64,000 bases of DNA from Aliidongia dinghuensis (GTDB lineage Bacteria; Pseudomonadota; Alphaproteobacteria; ATCC43930; CGMCC-115725): the NCBI RefSeq assembly GCF_014643535.1, contig NZ_BMJQ01000014.1, forward strand, positions 1 to 64,000. The letters run 5' to 3'. The notes under the pieces are model-generated. The model was not told the DNA's origin, did not search any database, and was given only the letters and a program-made list of their open reading frames with translations. Of the stretch, positions 1 through 8,370 are shown piece by piece. Position 1 is the stretch's first letter, and each line of letters begins with the position of its first letter. A program made the translations under genes and the position numbers.

Positions 1-1
1 T

Positions 2-373
2 GGCGCCGCACGCGGCGGCGCGACCCTGGCGGGTGCCGCCACCACCGCCTACCGCGCCGGCGGCCTGTCCGGCGTCGCCGAGGCCGCAGCCTCGTCGGCG
101 GGCAACGCGGCGATGAGTCCGCTTCGCCGTGCCGCTGCCAGCATGCGCGAGAGCTTCGCCGCCGGCAGCCGATCCGCTGCCGCCGGCCCGGTCGGGAGTG
201 GGGAAGGTGCTACGCCCGGAGCCGCCGCCGAATCTGCGAGCCCGCCGGCCTGGGCCCGCCGCATGCGCCGCAACCAGGCCATCAGCCAAGGCGCCTCAGC
301 AGCTCACCGCGCGATCCAGTCCGGCGACCATCCGTCGGGCGGAACCGGTGTCGATCTTTCAGAGGGGGAGTGA
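2..373 (+). CDS. trbL: TrbL, C-terminal part (conjugal transfer membrane protein)
   Basis: This is the 3' end of a gene that begins before the window; the frame is open from base 2 and stops at 373. The visible part is the Ala/Gly/Ser-rich tail usual for TrbL after its membrane domain, including the basic stretch PAWARRMRRNQ. TrbL is the VirB6-like inner-membrane component of P-type type IV secretion systems. The identification rests mainly on position, because trbF, trbG and trbI follow immediately in the standard order. The stop is 3 bases before trbF, so the genes form one operon. The membrane segments are outside the window and cannot be checked. Confidence 0.85.
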   Translation, partial: GAARGGATLAGAATTAYRAGGLSGVAEAAASSAGNAAMSPLRRAAASMRESFAAGSRSAAAGPVGSGEGATPGAAAESASPPAWARRMRRNQAISQGASAAHRAIQSGDHPSGGTGVDLSEGE

Positions 374-376
374 CCG

Positions 377-1057
377 ATGTTCCGACGACCCATGGTCCGG
401 TACGGCAAAACCCCAGCACCTGAGACGCCTTATCAGCGCGCCGGCCAGGTCTGGGACGACCGCATCGGCTCGGCGCGTGTCCAGGCGAAGAATTGGCGGC
501 TGGCTTTCTTCGGATCGCTTCTCCTAAGTGGCGGCCTCGCCGGCGGACTGGTCTGGCAGTCAGCCCGCGGCACCATCACGCCCTGGGTCGTGCAGGTCGA
601 CAAGCTTGGTCAGGCGCAGGCCGTCGCACCCGCCGTTGCCGACTACCAGCCGACCGACCCACAGATCGCCTGGCACTTGGCCCGGTTCATCGAAGAGGTG
701 CGCGGCATCCCCGCCGATCCGGTCGTGCTCCGCCAGGACTGGCTCGAGGCCTACAATTACGTCACCGACAAGGGGGCGCTCGCGCTCAACGACTATGCCA
801 GGACCAACGACCCCTTCGCCAAGATCGGCAAGGAGCAGGTCTCGGTCGATGTCGCGAGCGTCATCCGCGCGTCCGGCAGCAGCTTCCGCGTCGAATGGGT
901 GGAGCGCCGCTACGTCGATGACGCGCTCAGCTCGAGCGAGCGCTGGAGCGCCATCCTGACCGTTGTCGTGCAGACACCGACCGACGCCGATCGGCTGCGG
1001 AAGAACCCGCTCGGCGTCTACGTCCACGCCCTCAATTGGTCGAAGGAACTCGGCTGA
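377..1057 (+). CDS. trbF: TrbF, VirB8-like conjugal transfer protein
   Basis: This 226-residue protein has one N-terminal membrane segment at about residues 38-60 and a periplasmic domain beginning with the TPWVVQVD motif shared by VirB8/TrbF proteins. TrbF is an inner-membrane scaffold of the mating-pair apparatus. Length and motif are normal for the family. The GAGGGGGAG stretch a few bases upstream serves as ribosome binding site. The stop codon overlaps the ATG of trbG (ATGA), which indicates translational coupling. Identification is secure. Confidence 0.93.
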   Translation: MFRRPMVRYGKTPAPETPYQRAGQVWDDRIGSARVQAKNWRLAFFGSLLLSGGLAGGLVWQSARGTITPWVVQVDKLGQAQAVAPAVADYQPTDPQIAWHLARFIEEVRGIPADPVVLRQDWLEAYNYVTDKGALALNDYARTNDPFAKIGKEQVSVDVASVIRASGSSFRVEWVERRYVDDALSSSERWSAILTVVVQTPTDADRLRKNPLGVYVHALNWSKELG

Positions 1058-2046
1058 TGCGCACTCTGCCGCTTGCCACGCTGTTGCTCGCATCCGCCTC
1101 TCTCGGCGCATGCTCTTCCGTCTACAAGCCCCCGGTCATCAGCTATGACGACACGCCGAGGAAGGCGGTCCTGGCTCCGGATCCGCCTAAGCCTGTCCAA
1201 ATCGTCGAGCTGCCACAGCCGCTTCCGCTACCTGGTCAGTTGAAGCCGCTGTCCTCCGGACACACCGCGCCGCCGGAAGCCGCCGATCCGAAAGCCCGCG
1301 TCGATCAGGCCAACGGAGCGGCACGCATCCAGCCCACCCGCGCCGGCTACATCAACGCCATCCAGGAATATCCCTGGTCGGACGGCGCGCTCTATCAGGT
1401 CTACGCGGCGCCGGGGCAGATCACCGACATCACGCTGGAAGCCGGCGAGCAGCTCGTGGGCTCGGGTCCGGTCGCCGCCGGCGACACGGTGCGCTGGATC
1501 ATCGGCGACACAGAAAGCGGCGTCGGGCCCGGCAAGCACATCCATATTCTCGTCAAGCCGACCCGCGCCGATCTCCTGACCAACCTCGTCATCGATACCG
1601 ACCGGCGCACCTATCATCTCGAGCTCCGTTCCGATGAGAAGACCTATATGGCGGCCGTGTCCTGGATCTATCCGCAGGACCAGCTCATTGCGCTGCGCCA
1701 GCAAAATGCCGCCGCCGATGCGGCGGCTCCGGTCGCGGGCGGCGTCAATATCGACGCGCTGAATTTCCGCTACCGCATCGAGGGCGACAGCCCGGCCTGG
1801 CGTCCACTGCGCGCCTTCGACGATGGACGCCAGGTCTTCATCGAGTTCCCGAGCGGTATTGCACAGGGCGAACTGCCGCCGCTCTGGGTCATCGGCGCCG
1901 AGGGCGACGGCCAGCTCGTGAACTATCGCGTCCGCAGCAACTACATGATCGTCGATCGCCTGTTCGCGGCCGCTGAGTTGAAACTCGGCGGCAAGCAGCA
2001 GCAGGTCGTGCGCATCGTGCGGACCGACGGGAGGCCGCAGTCGTGA
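1057..2046 (+). CDS. trbG: TrbG, VirB9-like conjugal transfer lipoprotein
   Basis: The chosen start is the ATG overlapping the trbF stop; the next in-frame ATG 21 bases upstream would lie inside trbF and spoil the signal peptide. The N-terminus is a lipoprotein signal with lipobox LGAC (Cys19). The rest is a VirB9/CagX-type domain, with features such as RTYHLELRS and FRYRIEGD. TrbG works with TrbI in the outer-membrane core complex of the type IV secretion channel. The 329-residue length is normal. The stop overlaps the GTG start of trbI. Confidence 0.93.
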   Translation: MRTLPLATLLLASASLGACSSVYKPPVISYDDTPRKAVLAPDPPKPVQIVELPQPLPLPGQLKPLSSGHTAPPEAADPKARVDQANGAARIQPTRAGYINAIQEYPWSDGALYQVYAAPGQITDITLEAGEQLVGSGPVAAGDTVRWIIGDTESGVGPGKHIHILVKPTRADLLTNLVIDTDRRTYHLELRSDEKTYMAAVSWIYPQDQLIALRQQNAAADAAAPVAGGVNIDALNFRYRIEGDSPAWRPLRAFDDGRQVFIEFPSGIAQGELPPLWVIGAEGDGQLVNYRVRSNYMIVDRLFAAAELKLGGKQQQVVRIVRTDGRPQS

Positions 2047-3227
2047 ACGACGCGCCCGGGGAAGAAGACGATGGGGCCGCCGAGGCGCCGCGCCCGCCGC
2101 AAGAAATGCGGCTGCGCTCGGGGCGAGCGCCGGTCACGCGCCTATCGCGGAAAGTCCTGCTCGGCCTCGGCGCCGCCGCGGCACTGGGTGTCGGCGGCGC
2201 GCTCTTCATCGCCTTGAAGCCCCAGCAGCAGACCACGGGCTCCGAGCTCTACAACACCAACAATCGCAATACACCCGATGGCCTGGCGGCCTTGCCGAAG
2301 GACTATACCGGCCTCCCGAAGAACGCGCCCCAACTCGGCCCGCCGCTACCCGGCGATCTCGGCCGACCGATCCTCAACGCCGGCGCGCCGGCCCCCGGCA
2401 TGCCGACGCCGGCTACGCAGGAGGATCCCGAAAAGCAGCGGCTCGCGCAGGAGCAGGAGGCCGCGCGCACGAGCCACCTGTTCACCACGACGAGCATCGG
2501 CATCCAGGCCGCCTCACCGGTTCCGATCCCAGCACCGGCGGCTTCGCCTGCGACTTCTCCAGCCACCAGCCTAACCTCCCAAGACCACAAGCTGGCGTTC
2601 CTGAACGGCGACGCTGACAGGCGCACGACCAGTCCGGACCGGGTTCAGCCGCCGGCGAGCCCCTATGTCCTTCAGGCGGGCTCCGTCATCCCGGCTTCGC
2701 TCATCACGGGCCTGCGCTCCGATCTGCCGGGCGAGGTGACGGCCCAGGTGACCGAGGATGTCTACGATAGCCCGACGGGGAAAATCCTTCTCGTTCCGCA
2801 GGGCGCGAGGCTGATCGGACAATATGATGCGCAGATCGCCTTCGGCCAGTCGCGCGCGCTCCTGGTGTGGAACCGGGTCATCATGCCGAACGGCACCTCC
2901 GTCGTATTGGAACGGCAGCCTGGCACGGATACCGAGGGTTATGCCGGCCTCGAGGACGAGGTCGACAACCACTGGGGCATGCTGTTCAAAGCGGCGCTTC
3001 TTTCGACCATCCTCAGCGTTGGCGCGGAAGCCGGCACCAGCAACAGCGAGAACAATCTCGCCCAGGCGATCCGGCAGGGCGCCTCGCAAAGCCTCAATCA
3101 GGCCGGCGAGCAGGTGGTCAGCCGCTCGCTCAGCATCCAACCCACCATCACGATCCGCCCCGGCTTTCCGGTACGAGTCCTCGTAACGCACGACCTGGTG
3201 CTGGAGCCTTACAAGGCTGAGAGGTGA
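2043..3227 (+). CDS. trbI: TrbI, VirB10-like conjugal transfer protein
   Basis: This 394-residue protein starts at a GTG that overlaps the trbG stop. It has a short acidic cytoplasmic N-terminus, one membrane segment at about residues 37-58, a Pro/Ala-rich periplasmic linker and a C-terminal TrbI/VirB10 domain (VIPASLITGL, VPQGARLIGQYD, RPGFPVRVLV). TrbI spans the envelope and links the inner- and outer-membrane parts of the channel. Length, layout and position all match the family. Confidence 0.94.
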   Translation: MNDAPGEEDDGAAEAPRPPQEMRLRSGRAPVTRLSRKVLLGLGAAAALGVGGALFIALKPQQQTTGSELYNTNNRNTPDGLAALPKDYTGLPKNAPQLGPPLPGDLGRPILNAGAPAPGMPTPATQEDPEKQRLAQEQEAARTSHLFTTTSIGIQAASPVPIPAPAASPATSPATSLTSQDHKLAFLNGDADRRTTSPDRVQPPASPYVLQAGSVIPASLITGLRSDLPGEVTAQVTEDVYDSPTGKILLVPQGARLIGQYDAQIAFGQSRALLVWNRVIMPNGTSVVLERQPGTDTEGYAGLEDEVDNHWGMLFKAALLSTILSVGAEAGTSNSENNLAQAIRQGASQSLNQAGEQVVSRSLSIQPTITIRPGFPVRVLVTHDLVLEPYKAER

Positions 3228-3231
3228 ACAT

Positions 3232-3471
3232 ATGAGCAAGCTCAAGCTCGGCCCCATCGAGGACGACAAGCCGGTCAAACTGACAGTCGAGGTGAGCGGC
3301 TCCCTACACCGCGATCTCCTTGCCTATGGCGAAGCGCTGGGGAGAGAAACCGGCCAGCCGCCAGTCGAACCTGCGCGCTTGATCGTCCCTATGATCTCGC
3401 GGTTCATGGCAACCGATCGCGGCTTTTCGAAAGCCCGGCGGAGCACGAAAAGCTCAACCGAGCCCCCGTGA
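3232..3471 (+). CDS. DUF2274 family protein
   Basis: This 79-residue soluble protein begins with the signature KLKLGPIEDDKPVKLT and continues with a helical stretch of the kind seen in small ribbon-helix-helix or accessory proteins. DUF2274 genes regularly follow trbI in trb-type ICEs of Proteobacteria. The function is unknown. The start lies 4 bases after the trbI stop, with GAGAGGTG as ribosome binding site. Its 3' end overlaps the convergent LysR gene by 18 bases, so the conjugation operon ends here. Confidence 0.88.
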   Translation: MSKLKLGPIEDDKPVKLTVEVSGSLHRDLLAYGEALGRETGQPPVEPARLIVPMISRFMATDRGFSKARRSTKSSTEPP

Positions 3472-4341
3472 TCTGGCCTCATCGCGGATGAACGCCACGA
3501 ACCGTCCGACGACCGGCTCCTCACGGTCGGCAGCCCATACGAGATCGACCATCACCCAAGCATTCTGCTCGGCGATGGGCACGTAGGTCACCCCGGGGAT
3601 TCCGACCGTGCCCTGGCTCGCCGTGGCCAAGGTGACACCATATCCTGCCGCCACGAGGCCGAGCACCGTCTGTTTGCTGGCCGGGTGAGCCGAGAAGCGA
3701 ACGCCGCTCCCGAGAAACGATGCAAAAAACTCAAGCGCGGTGTGGCTGCCCTCCCATTCTTGGGTAAGCACGACCTCGTCCCGCAGCAACTCCCATGTCA
3801 CGGCCGGACGCGCGCTGAGGGGATGGACTGAAGGCAACGCCGCAACCAGCGCCTCTCGATAGGCCGGCATAGACGTCGCCTTCGGCCAAAGAGCGTGCCT
3901 CGGGACAAACGCGACATCCAGCCGGCGTTCGGCAATCGCCGCTCGGAGCTCATGATCGTTCATCTCGTAGACGATGAGATCGACATCCGAGGCTGCGACC
4001 CGCCAAGCTCCCAGCAGGCTTCGCAACAGCTCGCCGATTGGCGGCAGGCGCACGCCGAGCCGGACCTTGCCGGTCAGCCCATGGCCGTTGTTCTGCCCCG
4101 CTCTGATCAGCGCCTCGATGTCGTCCAGCGACCGCTGCACATGAATCATCATAAAGCGACCGGCTTCCGTCAGCCGCAGCCCCGATCGGCCGCGCTCGAA
4201 TAGCGTGACGCCCAGCTCGTCTTCGACGCGGGTGATGCGCCGGCTTATGGTCGATGCGTTTAATCCGAGCATTTCGGCGGCCCGCGTCAAGCTCATGGCG
4301 CTCGCCGTCACCGCGAGGTATCGAAGATCTAAAATATCCAT
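3454..4341 (-). CDS. LysR family transcriptional regulator
   Basis: This 295-residue protein has an N-terminal winged helix-turn-helix (MDILDLRYL, then AAEMLGLNASTISRRITRVE) and a LysR substrate-binding domain. The start at 4341 was preferred over a longer in-frame start at 4443 because the HTH normally begins within the first few residues. A LysR gene convergent with trbI-DUF2274 is a recurring ICE arrangement. The divergent neighbour is the cupin operon, about 600 bases away, which could be a target. The inducer is unknown. Confidence 0.85.
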   Translation of the reverse strand: MDILDLRYLAVTASAMSLTRAAEMLGLNASTISRRITRVEDELGVTLFERGRSGLRLTEAGRFMMIHVQRSLDDIEALIRAGQNNGHGLTGKVRLGVRLPPIGELLRSLLGAWRVAASDVDLIVYEMNDHELRAAIAERRLDVAFVPRHALWPKATSMPAYREALVAALPSVHPLSARPAVTWELLRDEVVLTQEWEGSHTALEFFASFLGSGVRFSAHPASKQTVLGLVAAGYGVTLATASQGTVGIPGVTYVPIAEQNAWVMVDLVWAADREEPVVGRFVAFIRDEARSRGLG

Positions 4342-4443
4342 CGGCGCGCACGAAGCTCGCGCTGAACAGGCTGCCGGCCCGGTCTGACCGATGGTGCAGT
4401 CATATCGATTGCCTCCGCGATCCGTTCGCTCGCCGCCGATCAC

Positions 4444-4503
4444 TCACATCATCTCAAGCGCCAAGGCGCCGCCCTGCCCGCTGCCGATGTACGAAGCACC
4501 CAT
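4444..4503 (-). CDS. possible 19-residue peptide upstream of lysR
   Basis: The reading frame MGASYIGSGQGGALALEMM has a strong ribosome binding site (AAGGAG, 6 bases before the ATG) and ends about 100 bases before the lysR start on the same strand. It could be a leader peptide. Alternatively, the Gly-rich GSGQGGALALE resembles the C-terminal end of thiolases, so it may be what is left of a deleted gene. Neither view can be settled from this sequence. Confidence 0.3.
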   Translation of the reverse strand: MGASYIGSGQGGALALEMM

Positions 4504-4771
4504 GAGAGACTCTCCTTGTGATCGGACGTGCCGGAACCTCATCCGGCACCGCGGCTATGAAACAGGTGCGCGCTGGCTCTAGCTCGACGGGAACGTCCAA
4601 CGAGGGCGGAACGGCCCGACCGGACCCCATCGAACGCGTTGCTAGTTTTCCTTCCCCTCGCATGCGCGCGCTCAGCAGCGCCACATCGGGTTCTGAGGCG
4701 GGCCGAACACCCGGCGACGCACTCGCACGGCGCATTGCATAGTGCGCGCTATACTACTCGCGGTCAAGATT

Positions 4772-4832
4772 CTATAGCGCTCCATACAAAACCGTTGACG
4801 ATAGTCGCCCCGTTCTATAGCGTCCGATATAG
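4772..4832. promoter_or_regulatory. operators of the 4.9-10.4 kb operon (TetR site)
   Basis: The element at 4815-4832 is CTATAGCGTCCGATATAG, an imperfect inverted repeat (CTATA-NCG-NN-CGN-TATAG). A second, weaker copy lies at 4772-4789 (CTATAGCG followed by CTCCATACAA). The strong copy recurs at 9819-9836 in front of the TetR gene that ends this operon (14 of 18 positions equal). I infer that they are binding sites of that TetR protein and that the operon is repressed until an inducer is present. Confidence 0.6.
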
Positions 4833-4940
4833 TACGGGCTGGGCGGTGGCTTCGCCACTTGCTGCGTGGTTCTGCGACGGTGGCGATCGGACCCGCCGAC
4901 CTTTGAGTCGAAGCCAATCATTTTTCGGAGGAGAAGACGG

Positions 4941-5471
4941 ATGAAGATGCGACGAATTGTGAGCGCCGAGGGCAAGGCTGGCGTCGTCATGCAAGTGGAC
5001 GATCTTCTCGACACCGAAACCGCCGATCGGGTCACGAATATCTGGGGCTTCGACAAGATCCCTCAGCTTCCTCTTACGCCTGAACAAGTTCTCGGCGAAT
5101 ACAAGCGGCTTGGGATCTTTGGGCCAAAAGACTCAGTTCGCGTTGATCTTCAGGTTATTCCGCCTGAGAAAGCGGGCGAGACGGATCTCGGGGCCTTGAT
5201 GGCCAAGATCGATTTCGGCACCGGCGGGGGTATGACCCAAGGTGAACACGGCGGTTCGATGCACCGGACCGACACCATCGATCTCGCGGTCGTGCTCAAG
5301 GGCGAAGTGGATATCGCCTATCCGGGAGAAGACGGCCAAGTACACGCGACCACAGCCAAAGAGGGCGACTTCTTCGTGCAGAACGGCGCCTTCCACGAAT
5401 TCCACAACCGCTCGGACGACCCTTGCGTAATCCTCATGTTCGTCTTCGGCGCCGAGAGGAAGGCGGCCTGA
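4941..5471 (+). CDS. cupin domain-containing protein
   Basis: This 176-residue protein carries a single cupin domain in its C-terminal half. The first motif is around MHRTDTIDLAVVLKGE (residues 107-122, His108) and the second is QNGAFHEFHNRSD (147-159). The His residues could bind a metal. The start at 4941 has a good ribosome binding site (CGGAGGAG) 8 bases upstream; a longer in-frame start would run through the operator region. It is the first gene of a run with an SDR, an aldo-keto reductase, an MBL hydrolase and an MFS pump, so a role in metabolism of a small organic compound is likely. The substrate is unknown. Confidence 0.85.
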   Translation: MKMRRIVSAEGKAGVVMQVDDLLDTETADRVTNIWGFDKIPQLPLTPEQVLGEYKRLGIFGPKDSVRVDLQVIPPEKAGETDLGALMAKIDFGTGGGMTQGEHGGSMHRTDTIDLAVVLKGEVDIAYPGEDGQVHATTAKEGDFFVQNGAFHEFHNRSDDPCVILMFVFGAERKAA

Positions 5472-5614
5472 GTCACAGAGGATCAACCACTTCTGGATCC
5501 GGAGAGTATTGCCACCGCTACGGTCGCCGCGGAGTCAGCGCGTATCGGTGATGGCGAGTCGACGCTGACACAGGGCGTTATCTTGGCTGTAAACCTAAAA
5601 ATGAAGGAAACAAC

Positions 5615-6361
5615 ATGTCTTTGTTGAAAAACAAGGTCGCCATCGTCACGGGGGGCAGCAGCGGCATCGGCCTCGCAACCGCCAAAAGGTTCGTTGAAGA
5701 GGGGGCGTATGTATTCATCGCCGGTCGGCGCCAGGCCGAGCTCGACAACGCTGTCGCGGAGATCGGCAAGAACGCCACCGGCATAAAGACCGACATCTCC
5801 AATCTCGACGACCTCGACCGTCTCTATGAGACCGTCGCGAAGAAGGGCAAGATCGATGTGATTTTTGCGAATGCGGCCTTCGTCGAAAAGACAATGACCG
5901 CCACGGCGACGCCTGAGCATTTCGACAAGACTTTCAACACCAACGCCCGCGGCACTTATTTCACCGTCCAAAAGGCGCTGCCCTACTTGAATGATGGGGC
6001 CTCCATCATCCTCGTGGCGTCCGCCGGGAAGAACATGGGCTTACCGGGCCGCAGCACCTACAGCGCCACCAAGGCAGCGCTCCGGTCACTGGCCCGCACG
6101 TGGACCAACGAGTTCAAGGATCGGCAGATCAGGACCAACGTGTTGAGCCCAGGGACGGTCGACACGCCGATGTTCGAAGGGCAGTTCCCGTCCAAAGAGG
6201 GCGCCGCTGAAGCCAGAAAGCAGATTACCGCGACGATCCCTTTGGGCAGGCAAGGACGCCCCGAAGAGATCGCGGCGGCAGCTCTATTCCTCGCCTCGGA
6301 CCTAAGCAGCTACGTCGCCGGTATCGACCTTCCGGTCGACGGCGGTTTGACGGCTGTCTAG
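5615..6361 (+). CDS. SDR family oxidoreductase
   Basis: This 248-residue classical short-chain dehydrogenase has the cofactor motif TGGSSGIG (residues 12-19), catalytic Ser136, YSATK (Tyr149, Lys153) and the C-terminal PVDGG. The usual NAG motif reads NAA (86-88), a tolerated variant. GRR after the second strand suggests NADP(H) preference. An AAGGAAAC ribosome binding site precedes the ATG. A 143-base gap separates it from the cupin gene and no terminator is visible, so I place both in one operon. The substrate is unknown. Confidence 0.9.
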   Translation: MSLLKNKVAIVTGGSSGIGLATAKRFVEEGAYVFIAGRRQAELDNAVAEIGKNATGIKTDISNLDDLDRLYETVAKKGKIDVIFANAAFVEKTMTATATPEHFDKTFNTNARGTYFTVQKALPYLNDGASIILVASAGKNMGLPGRSTYSATKAALRSLARTWTNEFKDRQIRTNVLSPGTVDTPMFEGQFPSKEGAAEARKQITATIPLGRQGRPEEIAAAALFLASDLSSYVAGIDLPVDGGLTAV

Positions 6362-6382
6362 ACCGAAAAGGACTTGAGCATC

Positions 6383-7378
6383 ATGCAACTCACGAAATTT
6401 GGCCGCACCGGCTTGTCCGTTTCCCGGCTGTGTCTCGGCACGGCGACCTTCGGCAAGCAAACCGACGAGGCGGAATCGCACCGCATCCTTGACGCCGCCG
6501 CCGATGCGGGGATCAACTTTCTCGATACCGCCGATTTCTATCCTATGGGCGCCGCGCACGCGCAGCTCGGCGCCACGGAAGAGATCACCGGCCGCTGGCT
6601 GAAAGGCAAGCGCCACCGCTTTATTGTCGGGTCAAAAGCAGGGGCGCCGATGAGCTCGCTACCCTGGGACCAGGGCGGCTCGCGCAAGCATCTGCTCGAT
6701 GCAATCGACGCCTCGCTTCGCCGTCTCGGCACCGATTACGTCGATCTGTATCAGCTTCACTGGGACGATCCCGCGACGCCGATCGACGAAACTCTCGAAG
6801 CGTTCGATACGATCGTCCGCTCTGGCAGAGCCCGGTACATCGGCATCTCGAACATCCTGGCTTACCGCCTCGCCCGGTCTCTCGGCCGCTCGGACGTGCT
6901 GCGCATCGCGCGCTACGTCTCCGTCCAGCCGCGCTACAACCTTTTGTCTCGCGAGGTCGAGCGCGAACTGTTCCCGCTCGCCCATGAAGAAGGCCTTGCG
7001 GTCATTCCGTTCAATCCCCTCGCCGGCGGGCTGCTGACCGGCAAATACAGCCACGACAAATCGCCAGTCCAGGGCCGCTTTTCACAGGAAGTCGGCAAGT
7101 TCGGGGAAATCTATCAAGAGCGCTACTGGCATCGACGCCAATTTGAAACGGTCGAACAACTGGCCGCCATCGCAAGCGAGCACGGCAAGCCGCTGGCGAC
7201 ACTCGCGATCGCATGGGCGCTGGCGAACACCGCCGTTACCTCCGTCATTCTAGGCGCCAGCCGCCTCGACCAATTGGCAGACACGCTCGCTGCCGCCGAT
7301 CTCGCGCTCGACGGCGAGCTCAAGACGCAGTTGGACGCACTGACGGCGGAGTACCGCCGCGGGGATTCGGCGCGATGA
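6383..7378 (+). CDS. aldo/keto reductase
   Basis: This 331-residue TIM-barrel NADPH-dependent reductase has the complete catalytic tetrad Asp48, Tyr53, Lys85 and His126 (LDTADFY, VGSKAG, YQLHWDDP). It resembles the AKR11/12-like voltage-gated channel beta-subunit branch. The ATG at 6383 was chosen because AAAAGGAC lies 10 bases upstream; a TTG at 6374 directly abuts that site and is too close. The gene follows the SDR by 21 bases. It probably reduces a carbonyl compound handled by the same operon. Confidence 0.9.
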   Translation: MQLTKFGRTGLSVSRLCLGTATFGKQTDEAESHRILDAAADAGINFLDTADFYPMGAAHAQLGATEEITGRWLKGKRHRFIVGSKAGAPMSSLPWDQGGSRKHLLDAIDASLRRLGTDYVDLYQLHWDDPATPIDETLEAFDTIVRSGRARYIGISNILAYRLARSLGRSDVLRIARYVSVQPRYNLLSREVERELFPLAHEEGLAVIPFNPLAGGLLTGKYSHDKSPVQGRFSQEVGKFGEIYQERYWHRRQFETVEQLAAIASEHGKPLATLAIAWALANTAVTSVILGASRLDQLADTLAAADLALDGELKTQLDALTAEYRRGDSAR

Positions 7379-7412
7379 GCCCTGAACATTTGAACAAACG
7401 GCCGGAGGCCCT

Positions 7413-8369
7413 ATGACGGACGAAATCAATCGCTGGAAGGTCGGCGACGTCAAGATCACGCGAGTGGTTGAAATGGAAGGGGGCTTCCCCCCGGGCGCCA
7501 TGTTCAACGGCTTGACCGAGGATCGCGTCAAGTCGATCGACTGGCTCCACCCCCACTATGCGCTTACGGATGGCACGGTGCGGTATTCGGTGCAGGCTTA
7601 CGTGGTGGAAAGCCAGGGCTACCGCATCATCGTCGATACTTGCATCGGCAACGATAAACCACGCAGCAATGAAGGCTGGAACAAACTTCAGATCCCCTTC
7701 ATCGAGCGCCTGACCGCGGCCGGCTATCCGCCGGAATCAATCGACACGGTTATTTGTACCCATCTGCATCTCGACCATGTCGGCTGGAATACTCGCTGGG
7801 ACGGGACGAAGTGGGTGCCGACATTCCCCAATGCGCGCTATCTCTTCGGCCGGACCGAGTGGGAGCACTGGACTCACGAGAATAATGGCTCCGGCGATAT
7901 GCCGGATTTCGTCGTCCAACTGTCGGGACAGGACAATGTCATGAACGATTCGGTGTTGCCGATCGTCAAGGCAGGCCTGCAGCAGCTTGTTGAGACCAAC
8001 CACCGCTTGACGGATGAAGTCTCCCTGTTCCCCACGCCTGGGCACACGCCCGGCCACGTCAGCGTCGCAATAAGCTCCGCCGGGCAAAACGCGACCATCA
8101 CCGGCGACCTGATGCATAACCCAATCCAGATCGCGGATCCGGAGATTTGCTCCAACTTCGACTTCAACCAGTCGATCGCGCTGTCAACGCGTCGCACCTT
8201 CATCGCCGACCACGTGGATCGCGATGTCCTGGTGCTCGGAACGCACTTCCCCACTCCCGCGGTCGGTCACATTGTCCGCGAGAAGGACGGCCTGCGCTTC
8301 GTGGCAGCCGAAGAACAATCTGACGACCAGAAGCCCGTGGTCAGTCGCCGAGAGAAGCAGGGCAACTGA
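7413..8369 (+). CDS. MBL-fold metallohydrolase
   Basis: This 318-residue metallo-beta-lactamase-fold hydrolase has the zinc signature HLHLDH at residues 117-122, a later metal ligand in TPGHTPGHVS and an Asp in TGDLMHNP. This layout is typical of lactonases, esterases and glyoxalase II-like enzymes. No signal peptide is seen, so it acts in the cytoplasm. It lies between the AKR and the efflux pump, with the pump gene starting one base after its stop. Hydrolysis of a lactone or ester in the operon's pathway is a reasonable guess. Confidence 0.88.
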   Translation: MTDEINRWKVGDVKITRVVEMEGGFPPGAMFNGLTEDRVKSIDWLHPHYALTDGTVRYSVQAYVVESQGYRIIVDTCIGNDKPRSNEGWNKLQIPFIERLTAAGYPPESIDTVICTHLHLDHVGWNTRWDGTKWVPTFPNARYLFGRTEWEHWTHENNGSGDMPDFVVQLSGQDNVMNDSVLPIVKAGLQQLVETNHRLTDEVSLFPTPGHTPGHVSVAISSAGQNATITGDLMHNPIQIADPEICSNFDFNQSIALSTRRTFIADHVDRDVLVLGTHFPTPAVGHIVREKDGLRFVAAEEQSDDQKPVVSRREKQGN

Positions 8370-8370
8370 C

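Larger units (their letters stand above)
4342..4940. other. 600-bp intergenic region with operator-like repeats
   Basis: No normal-sized gene is supported here. The left half carries a 20-codon minus-strand reading frame (4444-4503). The right half is AT-richer and contains CTATA/TATAG inverted-repeat elements at 4739-4754, 4772-4789 and 4815-4832, directly before the cupin-SDR-AKR-MBL-MFS operon. The region should therefore hold the operon promoter. Confidence 0.6.
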
